From assembly GCA_037576195.1 (NCBI GenBank), contig CM075101.1, positions 50,964,001-51,028,000 of the forward strand: a stretch of 64,000 bases of DNA, written 5' to 3'. The position numbers and the translations under genes were made by a program. Numbering within the stretch: the first letter of the stretch is position 1; every line of letters starts with the position of its first letter. Below are positions 49,037 to 62,000 of this stretch, in pieces. The notes beneath the pieces were generated by a model, which saw nothing but the letters and a program-made list of their open reading frames with translations, was not told the origin of the DNA and did not search any database. The stretch comes from Phytoseiulus persimilis. Taxonomy: Eukaryota > Arthropoda > Arachnida > Mesostigmata > Phytoseiidae.

Positions 49037-52000
49037 TGAGTGGGTCGATTCGAGTGCGACTTGTTCATATTCGCGCGCAATCAATTCGTGCTTGCTCGAA
49101 AGCTCATATTGCGCAGTAGCCTTGCTCATTCGCGCCGGCTTTCAAGGGAGAGGAATATTTCGGCCATGAGCCCATTCAACGTGAAAGCGTGTGGAGCAGT
49201 ATGTTTTCCAAACCGATTCGGATCGCTGTCCCGAGCGGAGCTAGCACATCAACGCGTCAGTCATCATGAAGTTTTGAAACCTCCCGCCGCACCCGATTTC
49301 GAGCGGAATGCAGCTTACAAGGAGGAGGAGAGATTTGGTATCGGATTGTTCCGGCGCCGTAACATGCCTCACATGCCGCGCTCAACCTGTCTTTGCGCTG
49401 CGAGTGAGGATCCCGAAATGCCAAAGTTCGAGGAGTCCAGACCAAGTTTTCTGGAAGGGTACGAGAAACTTCGTTCGATTCTATAACTGGTTGACATTGA
49501 CAGCTAGATAATATGGAACTGCCATCAACCGCGAGTGCTACGCTTGCCTAATGTTGTGCAAACACTGCTGCTGCCCGTCCATCCATCCATCTGTCTGCTT
49601 GTCTGAGCCGCGAGTCCGCTCGTGGTTTCCCTCAATCTCTCTCCTGGGCAATCTATCTTCCTCTTCCGGCCCCTATTTGCTATTTAGAGCCAGAACATTC
49701 CAATCTGACGTGATAGATGAATCGGAGCCTGTACGCAAGCGAGAGAGGGTCTGACAGGAAGTCATCGGAGCGGTCGGAGAGGCAGCTCGTGAACCCCGGA
49801 GCTCTTCGGTAGAGGCGACTCCCACTGGTGTTAAATCCGGAATTTCGGATCTCTACGGCTGTCCAAATCGCTCCGGCGGATGCGGGCTCTTGTCGAACGA
49901 GGGTCGATCGGGATGGGTACTGGGGCGATCCCCCCGACAGAAGAATCTGCAGGCCACATTGCCAAATCCACCGACACTCTCTCCAACTTGATCATGAGGG
50001 GTTTAATCGTCCGTGATGGACCCATTCAAGAGAGGTTGCAGACATCATTCATGTCAGGTGCTGAGATATGGTGATTGCACTACATCGAAGATCTCGCCTC
50101 GCTGCAGGCTGTTCAGAACCCGCACACGGAAAAAAAAAAAGCTCATCGATGTGACGTTTCCAGCAGATGCTGTCGAACTCCAGTGCATCACTGTCGTCTG
50201 CGGTGCGAGAGTACTCATCTGTCTCGCCGAATCGAAACGGCATAGCGAATATTTCCGTATGCGGTATTCCGGAACAGCAACTCATTCCATCTGAAACTCA
50301 AAGAACTGGCTGGTCGCTCTGTAGTTGACAACGCCTTTGGTTGAAGAGCAACCAGGAAAATTCGGGAGAACAACGAATCAATGAAGGTTCGCCATCAAGG
50401 TGACCTGTGAGACTATTCTTGTCCTCGCTCAATCCAATTCTCCTTCTTTCTTCCGCGAGAAGGTCGCGTTTCATCGTTCTCTGGCGTTCGGGTGGGATCT
50501 ACGAATGAATGATTTCTGGAGTCGGAACGTCCCACCGGAGAATGTGAGCGCCTACGGAAGGTCCAGACGATTGACGCTGACAGTGTTCCTCCCCGGGAGC
50601 AGCCGAGGAAAATCAGTTGCATCATCTTCTCGTGAGTTACAACGGTGTGGAAGGACGACGAAGTGATCGGGTGGCATATGGGAAAGAACGTTCCTCTAAT
50701 ACAAAACTTGAAGAGATATGTACGCAATCTCTGTCTGCACCGAATCGTCATGCTGCTTGCAATCTAGCTTCCGAGCCAGCTCACATGGTTCATATTTCAC
50801 TGTTCATCGGCAATCTTCGTGATGATCCGGGCGGTGGGCTTCGATCGCTCCCCGGACGGTACTTCGGTTCCCATAATTCACTTTGGTACAGGTAATGGAA
50901 TCAGCAACCAATGAGTTTCTCTGCAATTTCGAGGGTCTGGAGTTCGATAATTTTCCTCTGCGAACAAAAGAATCCCAAGTCCCCATTTTCGTACTCCGTA
51001 CCGCTGCGTTCGAGCGACGTTGACAGCGTGTTGGTGTGCTAATATTCCCCTGACGCACGTAACTGTCGACATAAACTAGGTGCGAAGCCTGTGGAAAATA
51101 CAATCGACTGTTCGAGTGGAGCGCCGTATGACGTTGCTCAACCGAAACGTTTAGAGTGGGTTGAGAGCGTGAGCAATTGGAATCCATCAGGCCCAGCATG
51201 TGTCATTCTACGAGTTGGTTCCATTTGCAATTCGCGCTGTCCTTCAGTGAGTGACTTTGTCTCTAGCTCGCTTGCCGAGCGGCGGGCTGAGAGGGAGATC
51301 GGGCGGTACGGTCGACTGCTGGCAGCCGTATTAATGGGGTCCTGTCCGAACAGATTGGCGTTTAATAGCCTAGGCTCCATTACGCTGTAGTAGAGCGGAC
51401 ACACAGTTCACTCGTATGCGACAAGACAGATCAGACATGGAGCGGTGGCAGGATCAGATTTTCCTCTTTGCTCAAGGTCGTTTAGGAGCGGGCATAAACT
51501 TGCGCCTCCGAACACTTTCGCTTGCGCAGCACCTTGAAGTCCGCATAAAAATCGAGATCCCCGGCTCAGTGACCCGGAAGGGATGGTGTTCGGAACTGCC
51601 GAAAATAAGTGCACGTTGTTGGATCCTGACCCGAGCTAGCCAACCATCAAGTACTCGCTGCAAGCGTTGGGAATGAAAATTATATGTATAAGCTGTGGAG
51701 CCGAGGCCCAGACCGACGGCTGTCAGGAGCTAAACAATAACATCACTCCCAGGATGGAGGAGAGTTTCGGAAACCAGGATCGCATCATCCTGGTTCTAGG
51801 AGGCATTGCTACGCTTGACGAGACTCCGAACATTCAGCTTGGGCTTCGATGAAGATTCCCTAGAATCTCTCATGAAGTGCCCCTCTTCACAAGTCCAGAA
51901 GCAGATCAGAGGGGATAGCTGTCTGAAACGCTGAGTCTGAGCGACGTCGCAAGCACGGGGGGGGGGGAGGGGGCTCGCTCGAAAAATATTCAGGAGAATA

Positions 52001-54107
52001 TCAACCAGAAGAGGCGAGCAGGACGAGCGAACCACGCGCAAAACGCTCTTCGTGGGAAAAAAAGTGCAGGTGGTCAGATTCGGCGACCTTCTGGGAATGC
52101 AGAAGGAAAACGCCCTCCGAAAAAAGATCAGGATTGAGCTCGTGGGGAACGGCGGCGGGCGATAGCGCGATGAGTTGGTTGAAGGATAGATGGACCATTA
52201 TTGCTCAAAACAAAGTGAGTCTTCGGTTGTAACCGCGGGCGATCACAACTCCGGCTCATTGTGGGCGTGTAGTGAGAATAGCTCCGTGGCGTTTCAGTGT
52301 CGTAAACGGAAAACAGATAAGATGGACAAGACTGTGTCAGGAAATGATCCCGTGGCTTGCGGCTTCGCTCCGGGCAGGGTCGCGAGTGAGCCCGGCGAAC
52401 GAACGGGCGGGAGAGCATGCGGTCTGGCAGGCGGGTCGGGATGAAGAGGTACAAAGAACTCGAACGACGTAATACATCGTGGGATAAGCTTCCTTTCCCC
52501 CGGCTCCGCTCACTGGCGACGTGGTGGTGGGAAGACCTGGAGTTTGGCCGGGTGTCTGTCTCACGCCGAAATTGCGTTTGTCCCAATTGACAATCCTGAC
52601 GTACATCGCTAATATTAGTAACAGGAAATTGGCTGGGATCATTTTCACTGGCCAACCGAGTGACCGAGCGACCGACCGGCGGGCGGAACAACCAACTAAC
52701 TCGATGGTTCCGTAGCGACCGCCGAGGACAGTGCAGAAGCGGAGTCTCGGATGACCAAGCTCTCTCGCGCTCTCCCTCCCATCTCGCGATTTCGCCCTCA
52801 CTCGTCAAGTGTCTCGGTTCTTCAATCCGCTGCAGGCTTCCGAATGGGTCCTCCGGGAGTCCTCGTCGTACTTAGCTCTCGCTGCTGCTGGCATCGCCAA
52901 AGCCCGAAAAGCACGAGGAAATCCGAGACCTTACGAGCTTGACGGAAACCAGAAGCAGCTCATGTGGAGTGTCACAATTAACGGAACTTCCAGTTGACCG
53001 ATTTCCGACAAGATCTACTGATTATTCGCTCCCGAACCACTTCTCCTGGGAGTCGTTGAACGGAAGAGGTTCTTGGAGGGTTTCGACTCTAGCGGACCTC
53101 GAGGACTCGAGACAACTGAACGCACCAGAGGAGATCGAGCATAAGGAGGGCTTCCCACACTGGCTTCCTTCCCGGATGTCAACAATGTCAGGAATCAAGC
53201 ATGCACGGCGCAGCTATACGATTACTCGCGGATTAAGCGTTCAGTTCAATTTATTCTGAAAGCTCCAATTCGAAGATGTAATCGTGGATGGCTCCTCTTT
53301 CGGGATTCGACGCCAAATGGTTCGGCGGGCGTGTAGAAGGTTCTGCGTTCACAGGAGCCGCGTCAGGCCGCCTCTGGAATAATGGACAGCATGAGTGGAG
53401 CAAAACCGAATCCGGTTCGCTGTTACTAATGGGACTGTTCGGTCCGCCGGCCAGCCAGCCGAGGTCACTTGCTGCCCGGTTCTTTGACTGGGAGCCCAGC
53501 ACGCCAGCACACGACGGATGCATGTACGCGCATCGGATTCCACTACATCGACCGCCCGCCACATGGTCGAAACTTCGAGCTGGGACTGAGGCCTGCCGAA
53601 GCTTCCAGAGACGGAGCGTCAAAAAAACGATCCGTCTTGCCTTCCTCTATCAGTGCTTCAAAAACTATATGAAACCGGGAGTTTATCCGGAGGTCACAGC
53701 ATAACCTAAAGGCTTCATCATCGGCCTTCAATGGATCTGTTGAGCTCCAAGTCTCTCTCCCTCTTCCTGCTTCTCTAACGGATGAGCTGGCTCGCCGTGT
53801 TAGTCGTTGCCCGTTTTGTTCACAGATTGTTCCACTCCCGAGTTGTTCTTTTCCTTTGTGGCGTGAGATGCCGCACTTATCGTCCCGCTGTGGTTTCAGG
53901 AGGCTGAAGAGTCGCTCTATCGGGTCTCGTTTGGAGACGAGCCGGAGAATCTCGAGGTTGCATTCTCATCGAGAGCTCTCTTCAGAGAAACGTGCCAGTG
54001 GCTTTGGAGACCCTTAGATGAGCTCTTGAGACTCGTGAGGCTTTCAAAGAGTCTCTCGTTGCGTTGGTTACTCATTCATGAGGTCTCTTCTTGTTAAGGC
54101 AGTCGGA

Positions 54108-54270
54108 CGAGATAGAGGAGGAGAAGGAGAAGGGAGCGGAAACGGGGAGGAGGAGCAGGGGGAGGAAACGAGAATGAGGAGAAAGACGAGGGGAAGGAGG
54201 AAAACAGCGCGGAAAGGCCGACCGACAAAACAAGGAGGGAAAAGCACGACGAAAGGAAAAAAAAAACTCG
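54108..54270 (+). repeat. Purine-rich tract (GA-rich low complexity)
   Basis: About 160 bases are overwhelmingly A and G on the plus strand (GGAGGAG, GGAAGGAGG and similar), so the minus strand is a long pyrimidine tract. The plus-strand frame through it (54078-54347) reads as alternating Glu/Gly/Lys/Arg and should not be taken as a protein on that basis. Such tracts can form triplex structures. Confidence 0.8.
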
Positions 54271-56177
54271 AGAAGAACTTCCAAGGGCGCGGAGGCAATC
54301 GAGCGAAATCGTCCAAGTACACCCAGAGCAAGGTTCGCCCGGAATGAAGGAAGGCTTCATAAACACTAGGGAATGCTGGACCGGTACGGCCTATCCCCCA
54401 AAACGGATCATTTGGAGCCCATACAGTCGCAATGCTACGTTCATCGAGGCCTGCCACGACGGTGTCGGCGATATCTTCGAGGTGACCTCCACCGCGATAA
54501 AAGTAATTTTTACTCCGCGTACTCTCTGTACACCGGGCGCGAACAATCGGGAGACGGACCCGAGGAAGAAGAGGGCGACACAAATTGAAAAGGTCCGACT
54601 GTGCAACATAGAAAGAGCGCGCGCCCGGAAACGACACGTCGCCGTACATAGACGCGTGGCGCCGCATAATTTGGCAGTTTTGAGATAAGATTTCACGACA
54701 TTCTGTTTTGGAATTTTCGCCGCGCGGCTCTCAATCGGAACGCGAACCGCCTTCTCGTAGCCAGCGACAAACATACCATTTTTCAGAATTCTGCGGGGAT
54801 CGTTAGCGCTGTTCTGCTGGAAAGCAGCTCTGGTCAGGGATTGATGCGTTCTTCAACACCGCTGAAAGAGACAGCGAACAAAGCCAGGAGTCGGGTAATG
54901 GCGCAATGAATAAGCGATCAACGTTTTACGACAAAATAAACGCCGTTGCCTCGTTTCATCAAGCTGAACATTCCCACGGATACAACGTGGTCGGGTTCCC
55001 TCTTTCCCCAGCAGAGATTGGATCCAAGAGGCGAGTGTCTGCACGCGCGTCGCATTTCGATCTCGCGACAGTGGCGGCGGCATCATCGCTGTTCTTGACT
55101 GCTTTATCTTTGACATCGGATTCCACGTTCCCTGTGATAGGGTTCAGTTCCGAGACTTCGCCGGCTAACGACCCCGTTGTCGACATTCTCTGACAGAGCT
55201 TCCTATCTCCAGTTTCCCAGAACATGACCTAGATTCATGCAAGAACAGAATCCAGACTCCGGAAACGATGCGTCCTGGGTTCAGACCGATAGTGCGTTGC
55301 GAATCCAGTGGGAGGTACTATTCGTGGCTCGGCCGTTTATGACGCTATATCCCACTCGAAAACAGGACAGTTCCACCAAATTGTGATCATAGCGAGCGTC
55401 TGCTTGCTCTCAGACGCTGTCTAGACTGGGATGGTTCGCGGACCCCGATCAGGCTCCCGAGTCTCATAGAACCGGAGCTTCAGCGTCGAACAGAGGGCGT
55501 CTGCTCCCGAAACCCGACACAGAGCGTCGACTCCCTGTTGCTCAAGATGACTCAAGTGCCGTAATTCGACCCAGATACCATGATACCATAACGGAGCCGT
55601 AAATCCATCACGGCGCCGTACTTCCTTGTACAGGTAACGAGGTTTATTCTCGAGAACCGGTCGAAGAACGCACTGTGTCAAAACGGGGAATTTGAGAGGA
55701 ATTTCAAAAAGCGGGGCAATATTAACATCCCACGCCCTCGAATCATCGCATGTCTTCCCGACGTATCTCCCTCAGTGCCTGCCCCGCCCCACTCTCTTAC
55801 TTGGCGAAGGAAACCGAAATAGCCGCAGGTAGTGAATACAGGGCATGACGACGTGAAGCAAGGAAGGGCTAGTGAGTGAACAGATGACTGAATCCCTGAG
55901 CCTTCCAACGGCTCAAAGATTGCCCCAATGAATCTCCGAGCGGAACCAAAGCACGTCTTTTTTTTCCTTACTCGCTGTCGGTCTTCTTCACTTTTTCACG
56001 GGCGGCCGCGAGAATGAAAGCTGTCCTGCAACGGGGCATTTTCTGCTTCCGTTGGCGTAATGGTAGCTTTTACCAAGTCGACCAGACGCGCAGGAAGCAA
56101 ACGACGTCGAAGCTGAAGAAGACGACCGACCTTCGACGCTTCGTTTTTGAGCGGCTCTGCTGAGATTAAGGACTCCC

Positions 56178-56195
56178 GGGGGGGGGGGGGGGGGG
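56178..56195 (+). repeat. Homopolymer run of 18 G
   Basis: An uninterrupted run of 18 G follows GACTCCC and is followed by TGAAGG. It is the longest of four long G runs in the window and could form a G-quadruplex. Its length may also be an assembly approximation. Confidence 0.9.
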
Positions 56196-57445
56196 TGAAG
56201 GCTCGCTGGCGTGGAAGACTTGGCGGAGACACTGGAGCCGCATGCAGGCAGTCCAGAAGTTCAAGCTACAATAGCAAGAGCTCTGCAACCCTGGAACAAC
56301 TGAACTCGATCACCACGAGCGACAAGAGAGAAAACATTGCATTTAAAGATCTTGGATTTCCCGGAGCCATGGAGTCGAGGGCCGGTCCAGATCCAACCGG
56401 GCAACCAGGCATTCAATCGTCTTCGGGCAAACGCCGGAGTACGCAGGTTCGGCTGTGGCCGACTTCGCTCCGTGCCCCGCTCTGAGGCATCAGTCGCCGG
56501 TCGTCATGTGGCTATAAGAATGCTTCAACGGCCCTGTAAATTTGATCGGAAGATCGCTCCAAAGTTTACCGTCATCGTTTCAGACCCAGATCGTAGCTGA
56601 ATAGGATAACTCCGAGTTTTGACCGAACGACATCGTCCACTGATGGGGCTCAGTGCATAATTCTCCGCAGTACCATTCATAGTTGTCTGGTTTTCGTGCA
56701 TTCCGGACCGGGTGAAACACATCTGCTCATAGACTCGACCGAAGGGGTGTTCCGTCTCGTGATACGGTCCCACAACTCCGTTTACGAGTGGAGAGCTCAC
56801 GTTGAATCCGGCGATATACAATAGCCTGGAACGAATCGGAAACAGTTGGCTGCTGCTCTCCCGTCGGAGTTGCCTCAGCGATATTATTCCAAGGCTATGC
56901 CCGGTGCCCGCCGTCGGAACCTGGTCCCGCGTCAAAGCTCACGGTTCGCGCTGAGCCTGGTCAAGGTGACCCTGAAGAATTTAACATAGAGGCATTGGCC
57001 ACATAAAACATCGCTCCCAGCGGACATTGTATGCCTAGCGAGACAAGTTGTCTTGAAACCGGAATTTTTCCTAGGCCCTCCCTCTGATGTTGCGTTCGAG
57101 CTCACTAATGAGGTGAGCGAATAGATGGGTCCGACTCTGTCTGGAATACTCGAGAAACAGAGACGTAGGAATATTTCTGGAGGAAACGATGGAGCAAGCA
57201 TTATGAATGAGTGCTTTGGATCGGATTCAAGCTCGGCGCTCGGTCGGAACTCTCTGATCAGAGCTAGTCAAGGCAAATTATTGAGAAATATGAAGTACCA
57301 GCCGGCCTCCGACCGACTGGAGTCGGCCGCGCTTCGTGAGCTTGGACTGCGGTCCCCGGCATCGAGGCACTTTTCCCTCTATACATTGGGTCAGCATCAT
57401 TCCTAAAGATGTCTTCTCATTCGGTTAATTGGTACATGTTGAAAA

Positions 57446-57752
57446 GGTCAGATAGACTCCGCAATCGCTTAGAAAAAGAAGAGTATGGTCAGGTCGATCC
57501 TGGAATCACTCTCATGTAGCCCGGAAAGAATTTTCAGACTGACCCCCGGATCAGCTCCATGGATTCGAGACGAATAGTGAGATCGACGCCGGAATCACCT
57601 CTTTTGATTCCGGATAGAATGGTCAGATCGACCCAGGAATAACCTCCATAGACTTGAGAAAGTATGTTCAGACGGATCCCGGAATCACCTCAAGGGCCCG
57701 GAGAAATACGGTCAGATTGGTCCCGGAATCACCCCTCCAGACACGGAAAAGT
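57446..57752. repeat. Minisatellite array, 7 units of about 44 bp
   Basis: Seven units each carry a form of GGTCAGATCGACCCGGAATCACC followed by a spacer ending near CGGA(A/G)AAA. They start near 57446, 57483, 57529, 57572, 57619, 57664 and 57709. The orientation is opposite to the array at 20686-20880. Units are diverged from each other, so the array is old. No inverted repeats were found around this copy. Confidence 0.88.
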
Positions 57753-60035
57753 CCGCCTCGAAGCTGGTGGAAGCTGGAGGGGGGAAAATATCGGAAACTC
57801 CTGTTCGATTTTTCATGTTCCGGTTCCGCAAGTTGCCCGATCCGGAACTCCTCGGGAACTTCGTGCGGGGAGCTTCTCGAGAGATTATCGGAATATGACC
57901 ATTTTAGATTTTTCGGTACCCTATCATCTCACCGAGAGGGACAGGGGTAGGGGTGGCATAGGGGAGCAGGAACTTCTCCAGAGTCCTTCTTTCGGACTCC
58001 GGAGAATTATCATGAAGTGTTGTTGGAGTTCGGGCGAAGGTCTTTCTCGGTCAGACCCCTTTAAAACCATGGCCCTCCATCCAGCAGAGAGGAGTCCCGA
58101 AATAGAAGCTGAGAGAAACCAGTTCAGCGATGACCATGTGGCAGTGCGTCAATCGTAAAAATCGTTCCTTGGAAAACTCATTTTCAGTCGTGGTGGCACC
58201 GATGGTCGATGAAACGTGGTTTCAGTCGGTGGAAATTCGCTGACGCAGGGCTCAAAAGAAACCTGTGCCGCACCTCGACGATTCGCCATTTTAATTATTT
58301 TTCCGATGTCAGTCGGGAGGGTTCTTTGATTCTTCCCGAATCATTAGAAACTACGCGTCACCTGAGCTTCGATCCGCCGAGCCCGCTTGCTCGTTCGACA
58401 GCCGGCACAACGCTTTAGCAACGTGCGTACAACCCATCGCTCGAGTGACCAGCGTTACTTCCGAACTCCAATGCCGAACTGCGCTCAGACAACCATCATC
58501 ATATGGCTCTGCTTTCAGAACGATTGTATCCGAATGCATGAGCGATTGGATGTTCTTGGTCACGTCCGTCACGAACTCCTCGAAGTTATTTCCATCGTGC
58601 GGATGCCTTCGTCATTAAAACGCGACGCCCTCGGACGATACGGAAGATCCTCGAACACCTAAGCTGGGCTCCAAAGATTTGGGAGCGACGAACTGTAGAA
58701 ATTCGACCAAAAAATTATTCCCATATCGGGATGTTTTCCGTGCTCTTGGAGGAAACTCATCGTGACCTGGGCTGCCTCAGGGACTTCTGTGTACTTAAGC
58801 GACCAGTGTCACTTCAGATTTTCGCTTATTCCCTTGGAGGGCCCGCCTGGAAACTCGCAGCACTTGGCGCAGCGAACGAGCGAGCCGCAGTCCAGTCGTG
58901 AAAGTTTTTAAAAAGCGGAAAGTACGTGCGGCGCAACGCGCGGTCTTGTTGCAGCGATAGGCATGGAATGTGACCTCTTGCGACCCCCAAGTTTGGAACT
59001 GTTATCGTTATTAGAGGAGTGGAGTGACTCCGTTCTCGCTTGCCTGCTCGCCGTCCCGCTCCATTCTCTTGCGGGTCGAGGGCTCTGTTCGGCCGCTTAT
59101 TCGGCCCGGCCCTTACCACGGTCAAGAGCGGCTCTTGGAATGTTCTCATGCATGCTTTCCCGGACATCTTGGAAAAATCCACTCTCCTGGAATTCCTTGC
59201 AGCTTGACATCGTCTCCATTCGGCGGCTATCTCAGACTGGCGCGCTGCAGTCTTCATGGCTACTTGCGAATAGGCCACAACGACCACTGCGGTCTCTATC
59301 ACCAAAACTACGACCTCGACCACAACGCGAAGCGAGCACGAGTGTCGTGGACTTTTTATTTGAGGTTTCCCTCCGCGATCCCAAACGAGAACGCAACTCC
59401 CTCCGCTGGGCGCGACTCGGCTCCGTTTTTCATACACAGCGATCGGAGATCCGTCGGACTTGCTGGTTGCATGCTCAGTTTCCCATCCTCAGTTGTCGTC
59501 GTCACCCGGCACCGTTATCGTCGGCCGCGCTATCGATCCTCGATGTTATCGGCAGGGTCATAATCCAGCCAGAGGGTTTCCCACAAAGGCCGCCAGCCGA
59601 GTTGTGAGCTGTCATGATTTCCGGCAGGACACGTCGAGCTTATCTGCACGGAGCCAACCGAGATGGAGGGAAATGTTTTGAAAAACCCCCGAGCCCAGAC
59701 ACCTTCGAGCGGACGAAGCAGGCGGGATCAGATTACAGGTGATCGGAAACCTAGACCTCAGCCGGTTAACTCGCCGGCGAGTTCCGTGCAGACGAGCAGC
59801 TGTCTAATGGTTCGCGCGAATGACTTTGGCAAGATTCCCTGATATCGGACGCAATTCCCCCTCTATCCGAAGCCTTCTTCCCTCCCTGAAACACTCTCCG
59901 TTCGTTGTTAAGGGTCCCCGCACAGCTTCCGGCTACGACTGGACAAAAATCAGGTGGAATTCCTCAAAGCAATGCTGAATGCTGGTGAGAAACCCCAGGC
60001 GAAATCCTCGACCTCGCTTTTTCGCTGACGTCGAA
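57753..60035. other. Stretch without a recognised gene
   Basis: Two frames of just over 200 codons overlap each other on opposite strands (58963-59607 plus, 59437-58826 minus); neither is recognisable. No RNA gene or repeat was seen. Confidence 0.4.
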
Positions 60036-60275
60036 GGCTTTTTGTGTGGTTCAATCATCCCCGCGGCTCTGAAGCCGTATCGGCATGAGGTTCTGCGGCC
60101 GGGTCGGATAGACTTTTCACTCCACGGCTCGGAGTTCGCTACGCAGTCGAATTTTCGGGTAGCACCACAGTTTAAGCCAGATAAGTCGGCCAGGAATCGA
60201 ACCCAAGACCTCCGGCGTGGCGAGCCGCAACCGATACCGAGCACGCTGACCCCCGAGCCAAGCCGGCTGCTCCAC
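60036..60275 (-). mobile_element. tRNA-derived SINE
   Basis: Read on the minus strand, the head holds an A-box-like TGGCTCGGGGG (60261-60251 region) and a perfect B box GGTTCGATTCC (60203-60193), about 46 nt apart, as in tRNA genes. The tRNA-like head is followed by a body of about 150 bp without coding content and ends near ATTGAACCACACAAAAAGCC, a short A-rich tail at about 60037. This is the build of a pol III-transcribed SINE whose movement depends on a LINE. Similar tRNA-derived SINEs are known in ticks and other arthropods; I cannot assign the family. No target duplication was clear. Confidence 0.72.
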
Positions 60276-62000
60276 ACACGGTCGATCCTCGACGATACGA
60301 ATCCCAAGACCTTGGAAGGTTGGTGGAAACTGGGTTTGGGGAGGAGACGAAGCGGAATGCGAAGCTTCCGGCGGGTGTGTCTTTCTCAAATTTCCGAGTG
60401 ATCCCGATCTATTATTGGTGCATTCGCCCCGATAACCTCCAGCGCGACAGATCGTCTCTCTGCCTTGATCACATAGTCAATAATTCCCTATGTGTTCGCG
60501 AATCTCTCCCGATAAATTCTGAATGCTTCTGCTCCAACTGGTATTCACGTCTTCGATGCGTTTTTACGCTTCCTCTCCTGGCCTCTCTTCCGCAGGCTCC
60601 TGACCCGGATGCGCTCTTCGGCCACTGAATTAGTTCCTTGACCATGGAGAGCTCCGATGGTTCTATTTTTCCCTACCTTACCGTCGGTTGTTCTTCATCT
60701 CCGAGCTGGTCCTCAGGCGACTCGATGATCCCATATTCGTCTTATTGCTGCAGGCGTTTCGCGGCCTTTTCATCAGGCCCCGAGACTCTCGGCACTTTTC
60801 CGAAGGTATTCCGGGTCTTATCCGGAATCGTGTAATCTTTCCGACATTGGGCTTGAATCTCGATGCTTTTTCTGAATCTGACATTATCCTACACATCATG
60901 TATCGGATTCATGATATGGGAATACACGAAATTCAGGCTCTCGGATGGATGGGTGAACGACAGACCACAGCCAAACACTTCCCACGATCCTCTTCTCTCG
61001 CATATTACAGCTTCGCAAAAGTATCTAGGGATCACCGGGGCAACGGGGGCGGAGTGGACGAACGACGTTTATCCCGAGTTCGTTCGCATCGTACCGCGTG
61101 TCCACGAATAGATGATGCATTCCATTTCATTATGGCTACTCAGGGAATCATGAGAACGCAACGGATATGGTGGCTCGGATCAATATCCGCCTGTTTACCC
61201 CACTCAGCTGAAGGAATGCCCGTTCCACGGCCCAGTATCGATATGATTTCAAGTGTGTGCGACTGCGCTTCTGCAGGCGACTCTGCGGAGCCTGAAACGG
61301 CCGTCGGACTACGTAGAGCCCATTGAACGCTGCTGTGTTCGCTGGTGCGCTCCTGCAGGATTCACAATCCTCTTGGCCCTCCTTCGTGGATCGACGACGC
61401 TCACTGGTTTCTTTGTCCGGTTTTCTCCGCAGAGTCCGTCCTGTGGCCGTACGGTTTCCGAAAAAAATGTCCGGGTGATTGGACAACTCGGACAAACCGT
61501 AGAGCCTCCGAGAACTCGGATGAGCGGCCTCCATACCCCAAATTCGGAATCGCAGGAGCTGAGATTTCCGTCGTATCCGCAACAGAAAAGACCCAAGAAT
61601 ACGCCGGCAGCTCGGAACTCACCCACGGAAACACGAGTGCCCTTCCGTCCCTTAATTTTGAGGTCGCATCTTACCGACAAGCTTTCTCGGCTCATCCCCG
61701 ATCTCGTTGTCGCTTTTTCGAGGTTCTCGAAGTTGTCCCACTCCCGCGTTGTCGATTCCACCGACTTCCAGTTTGAGAGATGACATTCGGAAGACGGGAT
61801 GAATGTCAAGGAATGGAATTTGTGACGGCAGTCGATACATCTCGGAAATAATTTGGAAAGCTTCATTGTAACTTGCGTCTGTATTCACAGGGAGGTCACC
61901 GATAGTCGTTCGATAGCTGCAAAGATGACGCATGTTTTTCTTCTTGATCCGCGTGAGTCGAAGAAATGCGTTTTCTTCTCTTGACCTTTGTCGAAAGCTG
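60276..62000. other. Stretch without a recognised gene
   Basis: A 212-codon plus-strand frame (60688-61326) and a 185-codon minus-strand frame (61866-61309) overlap others and show no known motif. No RNA gene or repeat was seen. Confidence 0.4.

Larger units (their letters stand above)
49045..57445. other. Stretch without a recognised gene
   Basis: It holds overlapping frames up to 226 codons (52808-52128, minus), none recognised. An A run lies near 50131-50140, an 11-G run at 51957-51967 and an 18-G run at 56178-56195. The purine tract is listed separately. No RNA gene or ordered repeat was found. Confidence 0.4.

Noticed and set aside
54078-54347. Charged Glu/Lys/Arg frame as a protein
   Set aside because: It is the translation of a purine-rich low-complexity tract and has no other support.
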